Counted from the stretch's first letter, positions 35,597-44,892 are shown. The stretch: 64,000 nucleotides of DNA from Anderseniella sp963759095 (GCA_963759095.1 CAVWYF010000059.1:98891-162890); one strand, 5' to 3'. A program made the numbers and translations. The notes: generated by a model from the sequence alone, not told the origin.

Positions 35597-36091
35597 ATGA
35601 GTGAACTTTCAGGACCGGCCGCACGCCGCCCGGGCGAGGTGGTTTTCTCATTGTTGCTTGCTGTCTTCAGCGTCACGGCATTCTGGCAATCTTATGCCAT
35701 TTCAGGTTTCACCGGATTGTCGGAACCCGGCGTGTTCCCGATGCTGGCATCCGCGACCATGCTGGTCAGTTCGTTGGTGATCCTGAAGGAGGCGTTGTCG
35801 AAGCCTGCAACCCCGGGAGCGGGTTTTGCACGCTTCAGGCAGGACATTGTCCCGTTGCGCCTGGTTGGCGTCATCTTACTCATTCTGGCCTATGTGGTTG
35901 CAATGCCTTTGCTGGGTTTTGTCGCCAGTTCTTCCGGGTTTCTGTTTCTGTCATTCTGGTATCTGTGGCGAAAAGGGCCGCTGGTTTCAGCGGTTCTCAC
36001 CGTCACATCGCTTGCGGTGATCTATTTCATCTTCAGGCAAATCTTTCAGGTGGTCCTGCCTCAGGGCAGCCTGACATCGGGGTTGTTCTGA
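35597..36091 (+). CDS. tctB: Tripartite tricarboxylate transporter small membrane subunit
   Basis: A 164-residue protein with four hydrophobic segments (about residues 15-35, 45-62, 84-118 and 125-150), as in TctB. The N-terminus is short and basic. Family identity rests on size, topology and position between tctC and tctA rather than on motifs, since TctB is poorly conserved. One base separates its stop from the tctA start. Confidence 0.85.
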   Translation: MSELSGPAARRPGEVVFSLLLAVFSVTAFWQSYAISGFTGLSEPGVFPMLASATMLVSSLVILKEALSKPATPGAGFARFRQDIVPLRLVGVILLILAYVVAMPLLGFVASSSGFLFLSFWYLWRKGPLVSAVLTVTSLAVIYFIFRQIFQVVLPQGSLTSGLF

Positions 36092-36092
36092 G

Positions 36093-37595
36093 ATGGAGGT
36101 GCTGGGACATCTCGCCATCTCATGGCTGGATCCGTGGCTGTTATTCCTGACTGCGGCAGGAACGTTGGCGGGTATCTATGTGGGCGCAATTCCCGGTCTT
36201 TCAGTGACGATGGCAACGTCTATCCTGATTTCGTTCACCTTCAAATGGCAGGTGAATGAAGCGTTGGCGCTGATTGCCGGCGTGTTCGTCGGCGGCGTCT
36301 ATGGCGGCTCGCGAACCGCAATCCTGCTCAACATTCCCGGAGCGCCGAGCGCTATCGCGACCGCTCTGGAAGGCTATCCGATGGCAAAACGCGGCGAGGC
36401 AGGCGAAGCCATCGGCCTGACCACCGTCATGTCAGTGTTCGGGGGCTTCGTCGGAATTGTCGCGCTGGCGATGTTTGCGCCGCTCATCTCCAGCTTCGCA
36501 ATCATGTTCAACTCGCGGGACTACCTGTTGCTGGGCATGATCGGTATCCTGCTGGTCGGCACCTTGTCGGGTGAAAGTTTCGCCAAGGGGGCGTTTGCAG
36601 GGGCGCTGGGCGTGCTGATCGGCATGGTCGGGCTCGATCCGATGACAGCGGAAGGCCGCTTCACGTTCGGCTCGATTACGCTCATGGGCGGCATCCCCTA
36701 TGTTGCCGCCATGATCGGCTTCTTTGGCGTGGCCGAGGCGCTGTCGCAGCTCAACAATATTGATCTGCCGGTGATCAAACAGAAGATCGACCGCATCATC
36801 CCGAAGTTTTCCGATGTGACGAAATACTTCCGGCTGGCCCTGCGCGCGTCGGGTATCGGTACCATCATCGGGGCGCTTCCGGGAACCGGCGGCGATATTG
36901 CCGCGCTGCTGGCCTATGACGATGCCAGGAGGAGCACCAAAAACCCGGACGTGCCGTTTGGCCAGGGCTGCAAGGAAGGCCTTGTCGCACCTGAAGTTGC
37001 CAACAATGCAGCGGTCGGCGGGTCGTTTATTCCCATGCTGACACTGGGCATTCCCGGTGACGCGGTAACCGCCGTCATCATCGGTGCCTTGTTCATTCAC
37101 GGCCTGAAACCCGGCCCGCTGCTGTTGGTTGAAACGCCGCACCTGTTCTGGTTCACGGTCGGCAATCTGGCGTTAGCAAACATTTTCCTGCTGATTTTTG
37201 GGCTGACCGGTATCAGGGTTTTCACCAAGATCGTTGAATGCCCCAAAGCTATCCTGATTTCGCTGATCATTGTGCTTTCGGCAGTCGGCACCTACGCGAT
37301 CCAGAATAACCCGTCGCATGTTTACTGGATGCTTGGCTTCGGGGTGGCGGGCTACTTCCTGAAAACCTACGGCTTTCAGGTCGGTCCGATCATTCTCGGC
37401 GTGATCCTGGGGCCGATGATGGATGCAAACTACCGGCGCGCCATGATCGGGGCGAGGGGCGATGTAAGTACATTCCTGTGGGATTTTGCGTCGCATCCGA
37501 TATCACTTGTGCTGTCTGTCGCATTCGCGCTGATGTTATTGTCGCAAACCCCGATATGGCGGCCGATCATGGCGCAACTGCGCCGAGGCAGGTAG
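36093..37595 (+). CDS. tctA: Tripartite tricarboxylate transporter large membrane subunit
   Basis: A 500-residue polytopic membrane protein with about eleven helices. TctA signatures include GAIPGLSVTMATSILISFTF, then GVYGGSRTAILLNIPGAPSA near residues 69-88, FAPLISSFA, and the C-terminal half's GALPGTGGDIAALLAYDDAR followed by LTLGIPGDAVTAVIIGALF. The duplicated G-x-PG-x-G loops are the hallmark of the family and probably form the substrate and Na+/H+ site. It completes the tctCBA operon. Confidence 0.93.
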   Translation: MEVLGHLAISWLDPWLLFLTAAGTLAGIYVGAIPGLSVTMATSILISFTFKWQVNEALALIAGVFVGGVYGGSRTAILLNIPGAPSAIATALEGYPMAKRGEAGEAIGLTTVMSVFGGFVGIVALAMFAPLISSFAIMFNSRDYLLLGMIGILLVGTLSGESFAKGAFAGALGVLIGMVGLDPMTAEGRFTFGSITLMGGIPYVAAMIGFFGVAEALSQLNNIDLPVIKQKIDRIIPKFSDVTKYFRLALRASGIGTIIGALPGTGGDIAALLAYDDARRSTKNPDVPFGQGCKEGLVAPEVANNAAVGGSFIPMLTLGIPGDAVTAVIIGALFIHGLKPGPLLLVETPHLFWFTVGNLALANIFLLIFGLTGIRVFTKIVECPKAILISLIIVLSAVGTYAIQNNPSHVYWMLGFGVAGYFLKTYGFQVGPIILGVILGPMMDANYRRAMIGARGDVSTFLWDFASHPISLVLSVAFALMLLSQTPIWRPIMAQLRRGR

Positions 37596-37688
37596 CAGCC
37601 AGGTGCCGTTGGAGGACGTCAATCTGGCAGCAGCGGTTGCCGCTGGCTGAGTAAATCTTTATCAAAGCGGATGAATTCGGAAAGCGCT

Positions 37689-38534
37689 CTAACCCATCAC
37701 CGCGTCAGCCGTCATCGCCAGTTCACCGCGATGGTTGCAGGCCCATACGCTGAACGCATCATCGCCTGCCTTACGGACATGCACTGAAAACTGGTGGATG
37801 TGGGTCAGCGGGCTGAGCGCGCGGAAGGTGAACGTTTTCAATTGCCTGTCAGGCGCCTGCCTGCAAGCCAGGTCCATCAGCAATGTTGCCGTCAGCGGTC
37901 CGTGGATAATCAGACCGTCATAGCCTTCTTCGTCACGGCAAAAGTCCACGTCATAGTGGATGCGATGGCTGTTGAAGGTGACTGCTGAATAACGAAACAA
38001 CTGAACCGGAGAGGCGGTCAGGGTGACAGACCTGTCAGGCTGGTGAGGCGGCAGTATCGGCTTTGGCTGCGCGGCACCTGGCACAGGAACGTCGCGGTAA
38101 ACAATCTGATGTTCTTCGGCCATGTTGCCACCGCGGTTGCCGGAAAACTCATGTCCGACGCGGACAAAAACCAGCTTTCCGGTGCGGCCCTGTTTTTCCT
38201 CCACCGACAGGATGGTGGAGGTCTTGTCAACTGTTTCGCCAATGCCGAGCGGCTGGGTGATTTTCAGGTCACCTGATGCCCACATGCGCCGCGGCAGGGT
38301 TACGGGCGGCAGAAATTCGCCCAGTGCCTGGTGGCCGTCGCGACCGATGCCGCTAAGCGGTGTGATGTCGGGGAAGAACGCCCAGTGCCAGCCAGGCGGC
38401 AGAGAGGCTGACTCATCTGGAGCCGGCACGGGGAAGTCAAGTGTTGCAGCGATTTTTGCCAGTTGACTGGTGTCTATCGTGTCACGCGTGACGCGGCTTC
38501 GGCCAATCCAGTCTGTCAGGTCGCTATCAGTCAT
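37689..38534 (-). CDS. MaoC/HTD2-type acyl-CoA hydratase (mesaconyl-C4-CoA hydratase-like)
   Basis: A 281-residue double hot-dog protein. The N-terminal half matches the MaoC dehydratase N-terminal (FAS1-like) domain, with HWAFFPDITPLSGIGRDGHQ and LPRRMWASGDLKI. The C-terminal half contains the catalytic-type SHRIHYDVDFCRDEEGYDGL, then IIHGPLTATLLMDL. The family includes 3-methylfumaryl-CoA and itaconyl-CoA hydratases. Its start at 38534 overlaps the stop of metA by four bases, so the two are co-translated, which is unusual. A role with the convergent tctCBA operon, in carboxylic-acid breakdown, is possible but unproven. Confidence 0.8.
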   Translation of the reverse strand: MTDSDLTDWIGRSRVTRDTIDTSQLAKIAATLDFPVPAPDESASLPPGWHWAFFPDITPLSGIGRDGHQALGEFLPPVTLPRRMWASGDLKITQPLGIGETVDKTSTILSVEEKQGRTGKLVFVRVGHEFSGNRGGNMAEEHQIVYRDVPVPGAAQPKPILPPHQPDRSVTLTASPVQLFRYSAVTFNSHRIHYDVDFCRDEEGYDGLIIHGPLTATLLMDLACRQAPDRQLKTFTFRALSPLTHIHQFSVHVRKAGDDAFSVWACNHRGELAMTADAVMG

Positions 38535-39448
38535 TTGCCGATCTTGTGCAGATCGTAAGGGGTCGACTGATAGACCTCGTTGAGCCAGTTGCCAAACAAC
38601 AGATGGGCATGGCTGCGCCACCGGTTTTCAGGGGTCTTTGACGGATCATCGCCCGGGAAATAGTTGGGCGGGATATTGATGGGCTTTCCGGCGGCGACAT
38701 CACGATGATACTCTTCGGCCAACGTGGTCGAGTCATATTCAATGTGATTGAACATATACAATGTGCGCCGTGCCGGGTCATTAACCAGACATAGCCCCGC
38801 ATCATCAGCTTCCATCAGCACCTCAAGCCCGCTGTCTGCGGGCAGGTCTGCCCGGCGCACTTCGGTCCAGCGCGACACGGGGATGGAGAAGTCGTCCGAG
38901 AACCCGCGCAAGTAAGGTGATGCCGGGTTCAGATTACGATGCCGATATACGCCAAACGCCTTGGCATCAAGTTCATGCTTGGGAACACCGTGATAATGGT
39001 GCAGGGCAGCCTGGGCGCCCCAGCAGATGTGCATGGCGGAATGAACATGGCTGTCACACCAGTCAAGAATGTCGCGCATTTCCGGCCAATAGGTGACATC
39101 TTCGAACTCGAGCAGTTCGATGGGCGCGCCGGTGATTATGAAGCCATCGAACTTTTCATCACGCACATCGTCAAACGGGCGATAGAAATTCAGCATGTGT
39201 TCCGAAGATGTCAGCTTCGACGTGTGATGCGTCATCTTTATGAGCGTCATCTCAACCTGCAGCGGTGTTGCGCCGCACAGCCGGGCAAACTGGGTCTCGG
39301 TGCGTTGCTTGTTGGGCATCAGATTGAGCAGGCCAACGCGCAGCGGGCGGATGTCCTGGCGTGCGGCCTCGTCATCATCCATCACCATGACGCCTTCCTG
39401 TTCCAGGGTAGCGCGGGCAGGCAGGTTTGTCGGTATCTTGATGGGCAT
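38531..39448 (-). CDS. metA: Homoserine O-acetyltransferase, MetA type
   Basis: A 305-residue enzyme of methionine biosynthesis. The nucleophile is Cys142 (HICWGAQAALH); the dyad partners are His235 and Glu237 (FNHIEYD), all at the canonical positions. The acyl-CoA selectivity position 111 is glutamate (GAPIELLEFE); established work on MetA proteins associates Glu111 with acetyl-CoA and Gly111 with succinyl-CoA, so acetylation is expected. The ATG at 39448 gives standard length. It sits between an ATPase gene with a frameshift and the hydratase, all on the minus strand. Confidence 0.93.
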   Translation of the reverse strand: MPIKIPTNLPARATLEQEGVMVMDDDEAARQDIRPLRVGLLNLMPNKQRTETQFARLCGATPLQVEMTLIKMTHHTSKLTSSEHMLNFYRPFDDVRDEKFDGFIITGAPIELLEFEDVTYWPEMRDILDWCDSHVHSAMHICWGAQAALHHYHGVPKHELDAKAFGVYRHRNLNPASPYLRGFSDDFSIPVSRWTEVRRADLPADSGLEVLMEADDAGLCLVNDPARRTLYMFNHIEYDSTTLAEEYHRDVAAGKPINIPPNYFPGDDPSKTPENRWRSHAHLLFGNWLNEVYQSTPYDLHKIGK

Positions 39449-39478
39449 GAGAGGGTCTTGCTTTTTTAAGTCTTTGGT

Positions 39479-40334
39479 TTAGCCGATGGCGCGGGTCAGC
39501 AGATCGAGAAAGTCCTTGTCATCCCTGATCTGTGGAATTTCGTGCATCTCAACCACATAACCATGATTTTCGGCAATCTGTTCATAGAGCGGAATGCGAT
39601 GATGTAACAGCTTTTCAAAACCCCACACGATGAACTCGTCCGGGTCGACGTCATCGTCGCGGCCGATGCCGTGTTGCTGTTTGAATGACGACCATGTGTG
39701 GTCCAGGAACTCCGGCTGGTAATACATAGGTTTTGGCATGTGCCGGAACCGCTCAACCAGGTCTGCAGAATGTTCCTCGGTGCCGCGGATATACAACAGC
39801 AAGGTATTTTCGCTGAGGGCGGCAAGTACCGGATCAGAGGGATTGCCAGCATCCACAACTTCGCAAAGTGAACCGCCGGAGTCGCAGATAAAATGGTTAT
39901 ATGTATAGATATCGCGCGACTTCTGCATGAACAGGGGCACATCCGCGAGTGCGTTGATTTCAGCTTCCCTGTGCTGGGCCTGGCGCCGTTTGTATTCGGC
40001 AAACGGAATACCGCCCTTGTCGGGGTTGCCCGGCTTGCCGAGATAGGTCGACAGCGGATCCAGATTGTCAAAGCTGATATTGGACGAAATGTAGATCGAG
40101 TTCGGTCTTCAGGAGTTCGCGCAGAAAAGGGTTTTTCATCGCCTCGCGCTTGAAATTGTCGACGATGTGTTCGCCCATATAGCGGGTGCCAATGCGGTAA
40201 TCGACCGAGTAATGGAACCAGTCATCATCGCGCAACAGGTTGGCCAGCGTGGTTTTACCCACGCCTGACATGCCCATTATGGTGACGGCCTTCGACGGCC
40301 AGTCCAGCAATTCTGCTGCGTTTGAAAATTTCAT
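39479..40334 (-). pseudogene. P-loop ATPase gene with a single-base frameshift
   Basis: The first frame (from 40334) reads MKFSNAAELLDWPSKAVTIM, then GMSGVGKTTLANLLR (Walker A) and VDYRIGTRYMGEHIVDNFKR. After KTE it goes out of frame and stops at 40068. Skipping one base at about 40101-40102 gives NSIYISSNISFDNLDPLSTY, then LGKPGNPDKGGIPFAEY, continuing to the stop at 39479. The restored protein would be about 284 residues, the size I recall for this alphaproteobacterial ATPase family of unknown role. The rest of the frame is intact, so it is a recent mutation, a sequencing error or a recoding site. It lies immediately upstream of metA, 30 bases away. Confidence 0.8.
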
Positions 40335-40388
40335 CTGCCTGCTTTGCCCCGTTAATTCGCCCTATGTGTTAGCGCAAGACGGGGAAAG

Positions 40389-41849
40389 TCAAAAGGCCCG
40401 AGTTACGGTGAGCGCCAGACCGTGCGAGTCATATCGGCTCAGTGCATCATTTGAGAAATTGCGGGTGTAGGTATATTCGAGCTGCGGTGCAAGCCCGCGC
40501 CAGTAGAAGTCACGCTTGGTGACCGACATGCGGCCGGTTGCCCGGGTTTGCCGGCGCTTTTCTCCGAGCAACGGATAGTCTCCGTCAGAAACCGAGTGGT
40601 GCACACTGGCTTCGGCAAAACCGGTCAGCCCCCATGGCAGTTCATGATAGAAGCCTGCGCCGCCATTGCCGTTCCAGTTGTCCAGATGATCACGTTGGGT
40701 TTCGGTTCTTCCCAGTCCTGCCTTGGCAAACAACAGGGTCGTGTCGTTGAAAGCGTATTTCAGTTCCGTGGTGGCACTGCTGGTCGTGCCGTCGAGATAT
40801 GTGGCTGCTTCATACCGGTTCCAGACATGCTGGAGCTGGGTGTAAAACTGAGCTTTCGGCGTCACCAGATAACTGATGATGGCCTGCGGGCCCACTGACC
40901 ACATAAATTCATCGGCGCCATACCAGCCTTGTGTCGCAACCGCACCGAAGGCGACTGAATATTTCGGTTTCCGCAAGCGCAACAGAGCTGTCTGGTTCAA
41001 GGAGGTCTGATCGAAGCGGATACCATCATACTGCACAAGATTTGTGCCGCTCGACACGATCAGGCTGAGATCTTTTTTCAGGCGCAGATTGTAGCCGATA
41101 TTGCCACCGCCACGAAAACCGATGCCGGATTTCTCTCTGGCCTGATTGCCGACCTCGAAATCCAGTCCGCCAACGTTGATCACCTCAAGACTGGTGCCAT
41201 TGTTGAAATTTGTCGATGGTGCGATCGATCCCCACACATTGAAACTCCATGTCTTGCGGGCTTCGATGGCGTTGATGGCTGCATCAAACGTGCGCTGGGC
41301 ATTGGTATTCGGGGCCGATGCCCGCAGCAGGAACAGATGGTGCGCGGCACTGCGATCTTCCTTGTTGTCATAAAGCGCCCGGGCGAGTTCTGCGCGTACT
41401 GCCGTGAGTTTTGGGTCGTTGGCCAGGACTTCGCGGTAAATGCGAATGGCGTCGTCCAGATTGCCGCGTTCATGCTGGATCATCGCCTGCATGAACAGGT
41501 TGCGGTTGTGTCTGAATTTTCCAGTGAACGGGGCTGCTTCAAGCAGAATTTCAGCTGCATCCGGTTGGCCGTTTCTGATCAGCCGTCCGAGAATTTTCAA
41601 ACGCTTGCCGTCAGGCAGGGAAGCAAACTCCTTTTTTGTTGCTTCCGGTACCAGCAGTTTTACCGGGCGTTGCTGTGTATCTTGCAACGTCTGCGCCGCC
41701 TTGGCGGTCTGGGCAGATGGCTGTGGCGCAGGTTGTGCCTGCGCGAACCCGGTTAGACCAAGCAATGAAATACAGGCAACAGTCATGAGAAGAGCGCGCC
41801 CGAAGGCGCGCTCAAAAGTCGGTGTCTGTAAACTGTCGGCTGGGCTCAT
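40389..41849 (-). CDS. Slam-type surface lipoprotein translocon (DUF560 outer-membrane barrel with TPR domain)
   Basis: A 486-residue outer-membrane protein. After a signal peptide (residues 1-38; cleavage near FAQA) residues 45-205 form a periplasmic helical domain with a TPR unit (NLDDAIRIYREVLANDPKLT). From about residue 206 to the end is a beta barrel of about 280 residues with alternating aromatic strands (GIGFRGGGNIGYNLRLKKDL, YTYTRNFSNDALSRYDSHGL) and a terminal phenylalanine. This layout is that of Slam (DUF560) translocators, which move lipoproteins to the cell surface. Its start overlaps the stop of the upstream lipoprotein gene (ATGA), as expected for a dedicated cargo-translocon pair. 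Confidence 0.8.
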   Translation of the reverse strand: MSPADSLQTPTFERAFGRALLMTVACISLLGLTGFAQAQPAPQPSAQTAKAAQTLQDTQQRPVKLLVPEATKKEFASLPDGKRLKILGRLIRNGQPDAAEILLEAAPFTGKFRHNRNLFMQAMIQHERGNLDDAIRIYREVLANDPKLTAVRAELARALYDNKEDRSAAHHLFLLRASAPNTNAQRTFDAAINAIEARKTWSFNVWGSIAPSTNFNNGTSLEVINVGGLDFEVGNQAREKSGIGFRGGGNIGYNLRLKKDLSLIVSSGTNLVQYDGIRFDQTSLNQTALLRLRKPKYSVAFGAVATQGWYGADEFMWSVGPQAIISYLVTPKAQFYTQLQHVWNRYEAATYLDGTTSSATTELKYAFNDTTLLFAKAGLGRTETQRDHLDNWNGNGGAGFYHELPWGLTGFAEASVHHSVSDGDYPLLGEKRRQTRATGRMSVTKRDFYWRGLAPQLEYTYTRNFSNDALSRYDSHGLALTVTRAF

Positions 41850-43120
41850 GGAGTCGGAACTGGCGCTGGAACGGCTGTAATTGGTGCTCCACCCTGTGAG
41901 ACACCGAAACCGCCTTGCAGGTCAAAAGTGCCACGCCGGTCATCATTGATGCCGGTATCACCGCCGGTCGGAGACGGTTTGACGGCATATACGCCAAACA
42001 CACCCGTGACGTTTTCAGCACCTGCTCCATATGCAGCTGCACTCAGTGCCTGATCACCGTTGACCCAACCAGTGCTGGAACCGGGGTCGGTGACTGTGGC
42101 AATGCCATTGATGGCGCCCTGGTCGCTGATCGTACCTTCCAGTTGCACTTCTGCCTTGTGGAAGGCCGCAATGTCTCCAGGACTGGCAACAGGCGGCACC
42201 GGTGCTGCTGTATCCAGCGCTGTCGTGGACAGGACCACGTATTCGTCACCGGATTGCCTATGAACGTCAATCTGGACGGTGGTTCCATCACTTTCGGTTC
42301 TCTCCCAGTATTGCGGGGTCAGAGTACCGTTCAGTTGGTCGGCGGCCAGGTCAAGCGAGACGGATGCATGGCCCTGGACACGCCAGGAACCGTCCAGGGA
42401 CTGGTAGGTCGAAGCCTGTCCCCAGCCTGTTGTCTTGGCCTGACCGACATAACTGCCCTCATAGTTGAGAGTTGCGCCGCCAAGTGCGGTTATCTGATCA
42501 GCGGTGGTTCGTGAGCTTGCACCATCCGCCTGACCGAAGAACCAGGCATCCTGATCGTTGGTCGCGTCACGGAAATGGGCAAGATAGCTTTCGGTTCCCG
42601 CAGCGCCGGTGAAATCCCAGTACTGCAGTTCCACATCAATGCCTTCAGATGGTGAAATACGCCGGAACTCGGAGTATTCGGAATCTTCCACGGCATGAGG
42701 CTGAAGGAAGAACGCGGCTGCCGGGCTTGCAAAGCCTACCTGAGGGTCGGTGGTTTTTTGTTCGAAAACGGCTACCTGTTGTTCGCCGACAAAACCAATC
42801 GCCACGCCCGGATCCACAAGGACCGTCGCTGTTGTAAACAAGGTCGGGTCATTGGGATCGGTGTTGATTGTCAGGGCGGTGCGTGCCGAACCATCCACGA
42901 CACGCGAACCGTCGGTGAACACGATTGAATTGTCACCTGCGCCTGCCGGCAGGTCTCCACCATTGGGATCACCGGTCGGTTCATCACCGGACAGGCCATC
43001 GCCGCCGGGACCGTCAACCAGAGCGGCACTGCCGATATAGGCGGCATCGAAACCGGACGCACAGCCGGAAAGCGCGGTGCCGGCCATCGCCAGCAAGAAA
43101 AACACAGAAGGGGAACGCAT
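41846..43120 (-). CDS. Probable Slam-dependent surface lipoprotein with TbpB-like barrel
   Basis: A 424-residue lipoprotein. The signal peptide ends in the lipobox LSGC (Cys20) and is followed by a Gly/Asp-rich linker (residues 30-65). The central region (about 85-270) is beta-rich. The C-terminal part includes KAEVQLEGTISDQGAINGIA and GAGAENVTGVFGVYA, resembling the small barrel with G-x-x-A-E-x-x-G-x-F seen in TbpB/HpuA-type Slam substrates. The tail is proline-rich (TAVPAPVPTP). It is the first gene of the pair with the translocon. What it binds is unknown; known relatives capture metal or haem carriers, but no TonB receptor lies nearby. Confidence 0.72.
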   Translation of the reverse strand: MRSPSVFFLLAMAGTALSGCASGFDAAYIGSAALVDGPGGDGLSGDEPTGDPNGGDLPAGAGDNSIVFTDGSRVVDGSARTALTINTDPNDPTLFTTATVLVDPGVAIGFVGEQQVAVFEQKTTDPQVGFASPAAAFFLQPHAVEDSEYSEFRRISPSEGIDVELQYWDFTGAAGTESYLAHFRDATNDQDAWFFGQADGASSRTTADQITALGGATLNYEGSYVGQAKTTGWGQASTYQSLDGSWRVQGHASVSLDLAADQLNGTLTPQYWERTESDGTTVQIDVHRQSGDEYVVLSTTALDTAAPVPPVASPGDIAAFHKAEVQLEGTISDQGAINGIATVTDPGSSTGWVNGDQALSAAAYGAGAENVTGVFGVYAVKPSPTGGDTGINDDRRGTFDLQGGFGVSQGGAPITAVPAPVPTP

Positions 43121-43220
43121 GAATACTGCCTCGCATCACAAACATTGGATGAAGCGGATCATGGCGCATCGTGGTTAATTTTGTTCTAAGCATTCACGAT
43201 TGATTAGTGTTAACAGAACC

Positions 43221-43430
43221 TTACTCACTTTCTGTGTATTCAAGCAGCTCTCCAGGCTGGCAATTCAGCGCCCGGCATATCTTTTCCAGCGTTTCAAAAC
43301 GCACGCCCTTGACCTTGCCTGATTTGAGCAGGGATATGTTTTGTTCGGTGATCCCGACCAGTTCAGCCAGTTCCCGCGAGCGCATTTTGCGCCGCGCCAG
43401 CATGATGTCCAGATTGACAATAATAGGCAT
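43221..43430 (-). CDS. XRE-family (YozG-like) helix-turn-helix regulator
   Basis: A 69-residue DNA-binding protein beginning MPIIVNLDIMLARRKMRSRE, with the helix-turn-helix AELVGITEQNISLLKSGK and the ending EKICRALNCQPGELLEY. This short XRE type is typically encoded next to a DUF2975 membrane protein, as here. It may repress its own operon. The frame extends to 43454, but the ATG at 43430 gives the family-typical N-terminus. It lies 28 bases downstream of the DUF2975 gene. Confidence 0.88.
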   Translation of the reverse strand: MPIIVNLDIMLARRKMRSRELAELVGITEQNISLLKSGKVKGVRFETLEKICRALNCQPGELLEYTESE

Positions 43431-43458
43431 GTGCGGACCAAGCCTCCCCAGCATTCAG

Positions 43459-43992
43459 TTACACGATAGAGCGATTCTCTTCGGCTATCGTGGATGCCTC
43501 GTCGAGCAACTGCCCCATCATCACGATCAGGGCAGCGATCACCAGCGTGGCCAGATTGGTGCTGGAAAGATTTACCGCAACCATGCCCTGACCGTCGGGC
43601 AGGTGAGCAGTCAGCGCGGCGCTAATGGCTGCGCCTGCCACAATCTGTGCTATTGCGACGCCTACCAGCGCTTGCCCAAACCGTTTGATGTGGAAGCCGG
43701 CGCCGGATGGGAACAGGTCCCCGGTCCGATACAGTTCGAAGAACGCCCTGACCTGCCACAGGCCATAGAGCAGCAAGAGCGGTGCTATCGACCCGAATAT
43801 GTACATCAGCGTTTTCTGCCAGCCTGTCAGGTCAGCCCACTCAACACCTTCCAACTGTGCTGGTACGGCTTGTGCAATGTAGCCGGGATACCAGAACACA
43901 ACGGCACCGGCAGCCACGAACAAGCCGATGCTGATCAGGGTGAACCAGCTCAGCCGTGTTGCCATGCGTGCAATTGATTGTGAGGGCTGCAT
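43459..43992 (-). CDS. DUF2975 membrane protein
   Basis: A 177-residue protein with four hydrophobic helices (about residues 17-37, 60-80, 103-127 and 140-162). The segment FFELYRTGDLFPSGAGFHIKRFG between helices 2 and 3 is typical of DUF2975. The family is nearly always paired with a small XRE regulator and its role is unknown. A strong ribosome site (AAGGAG) precedes the ATG at 43992. Confidence 0.87.
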   Translation of the reverse strand: MQPSQSIARMATRLSWFTLISIGLFVAAGAVVFWYPGYIAQAVPAQLEGVEWADLTGWQKTLMYIFGSIAPLLLLYGLWQVRAFFELYRTGDLFPSGAGFHIKRFGQALVGVAIAQIVAGAAISAALTAHLPDGQGMVAVNLSSTNLATLVIAALIVMMGQLLDEASTIAEENRSIV

Positions 43993-44085
43993 GTCGATCT
44001 CCTTGTAAGATGTCTTTACATTACCACATTTTATCGTAATAAAAAATTACTGTAAAACAATAAAAATTAAATTCAAGGCATTAAT

Positions 44086-44679
44086 ATGAACCTCCTTAAC
44101 CACATGGCCAGAACAGGCATGATGTGCGCCGTTCTGGCAAGTTGTGCCACGATTCCTGTCAGCAGCATCTACAAGCTGCGCAATTTTGACCTTGCCACAA
44201 CTGATGTGTCCAAACTGCGGGTCGCCGTGCAGATACCGCAATCCATCCGGATCAGGACTGCAGGGGTCACGATGGTTGTGGCTGCGCGCCTGGAAAACGG
44301 GTCGCTCAGTCAACAGGAAACCTTCGTGCTGGACGAGCTTGTTACAAGCACCGGCTCTGCCGAGCAGGGACCAAAACCGGCAAAATGGACCCAAGTGGCA
44401 GCCTACAGACTGAAGTTAGCCGACACCGCTCGCATGACCGCATTCAGGGAAACAATTGCGCAACTCAAACAGCGCCACGGTGATGAGGTCAAAGGCTCAA
44501 TCAGCATCGATGTCGACAGCTGTGCCCGGACACTGATCGCCGATGGCCCGGTCCTGATCACAACCTGGATCAAATCTGAAGAGACGGTCGAATATGTGGT
44601 GTTGAGCCGCAATTTCGACCTGCGCCGTGAAACTGAAAAGGCCGGTCATGCACTGGAGATCAAACCATGCCAAAACTGA
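44086..44679 (+). CDS. Putative lipoprotein, unknown function
   Basis: A 197-residue protein with a lipoprotein signal ending LASC (Cys20). The mature part begins ATIPVSSIYKLRNFDLATTD, a pattern I recall from small alphaproteobacterial periplasmic lipoproteins without assigned function. No enzymatic motif is visible. It overlaps the next lipoprotein gene by 13 bases in another frame, so the two are probably one unit. It is divergent from the DUF2975 gene. Confidence 0.7.
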   Translation: MNLLNHMARTGMMCAVLASCATIPVSSIYKLRNFDLATTDVSKLRVAVQIPQSIRIRTAGVTMVVAARLENGSLSQQETFVLDELVTSTGSAEQGPKPAKWTQVAAYRLKLADTARMTAFRETIAQLKQRHGDEVKGSISIDVDSCARTLIADGPVLITTWIKSEETVEYVVLSRNFDLRRETEKAGHALEIKPCQN

Positions 44680-44870
44680 TGATGATATTGCTGCTGGTGT
44701 TGCTGGGCCCAATGTTGACGGCCTGCAGTACACGCGATGTGCGCGATACCTTCGTATCTGCAACCGGCAACGCAATTCGCGGCAGTTGTGAACGGGCCGG
44801 GAACTGCGAGGTCTATTGCAAGAGTGCCGAGACCATCAAGACCCATGACGGGCGATGTGTCGGTGAGTGA
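44667..44870 (+). CDS. Small cysteine-rich lipoprotein
   Basis: A 67-residue protein. The signal ends LTAC (Cys20), and the 47-residue mature part has four more cysteines (GSCERAGNCEVYCKSAET, GRCVGE) able to form two disulfides. No family is recognised. Its start lies inside the end of the preceding lipoprotein gene. Confidence 0.65.
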   Translation: MPKLMMILLLVLLGPMLTACSTRDVRDTFVSATGNAIRGSCERAGNCEVYCKSAETIKTHDGRCVGE

Positions 44871-44892
44871 GGCCCAATCCGAACCGGATACT

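Noticed and set aside
36432..37142. A 236-codon minus-strand open frame
   Set aside because: It is the complement of tctA, whose membrane helices and G-x-PG loops are clear.
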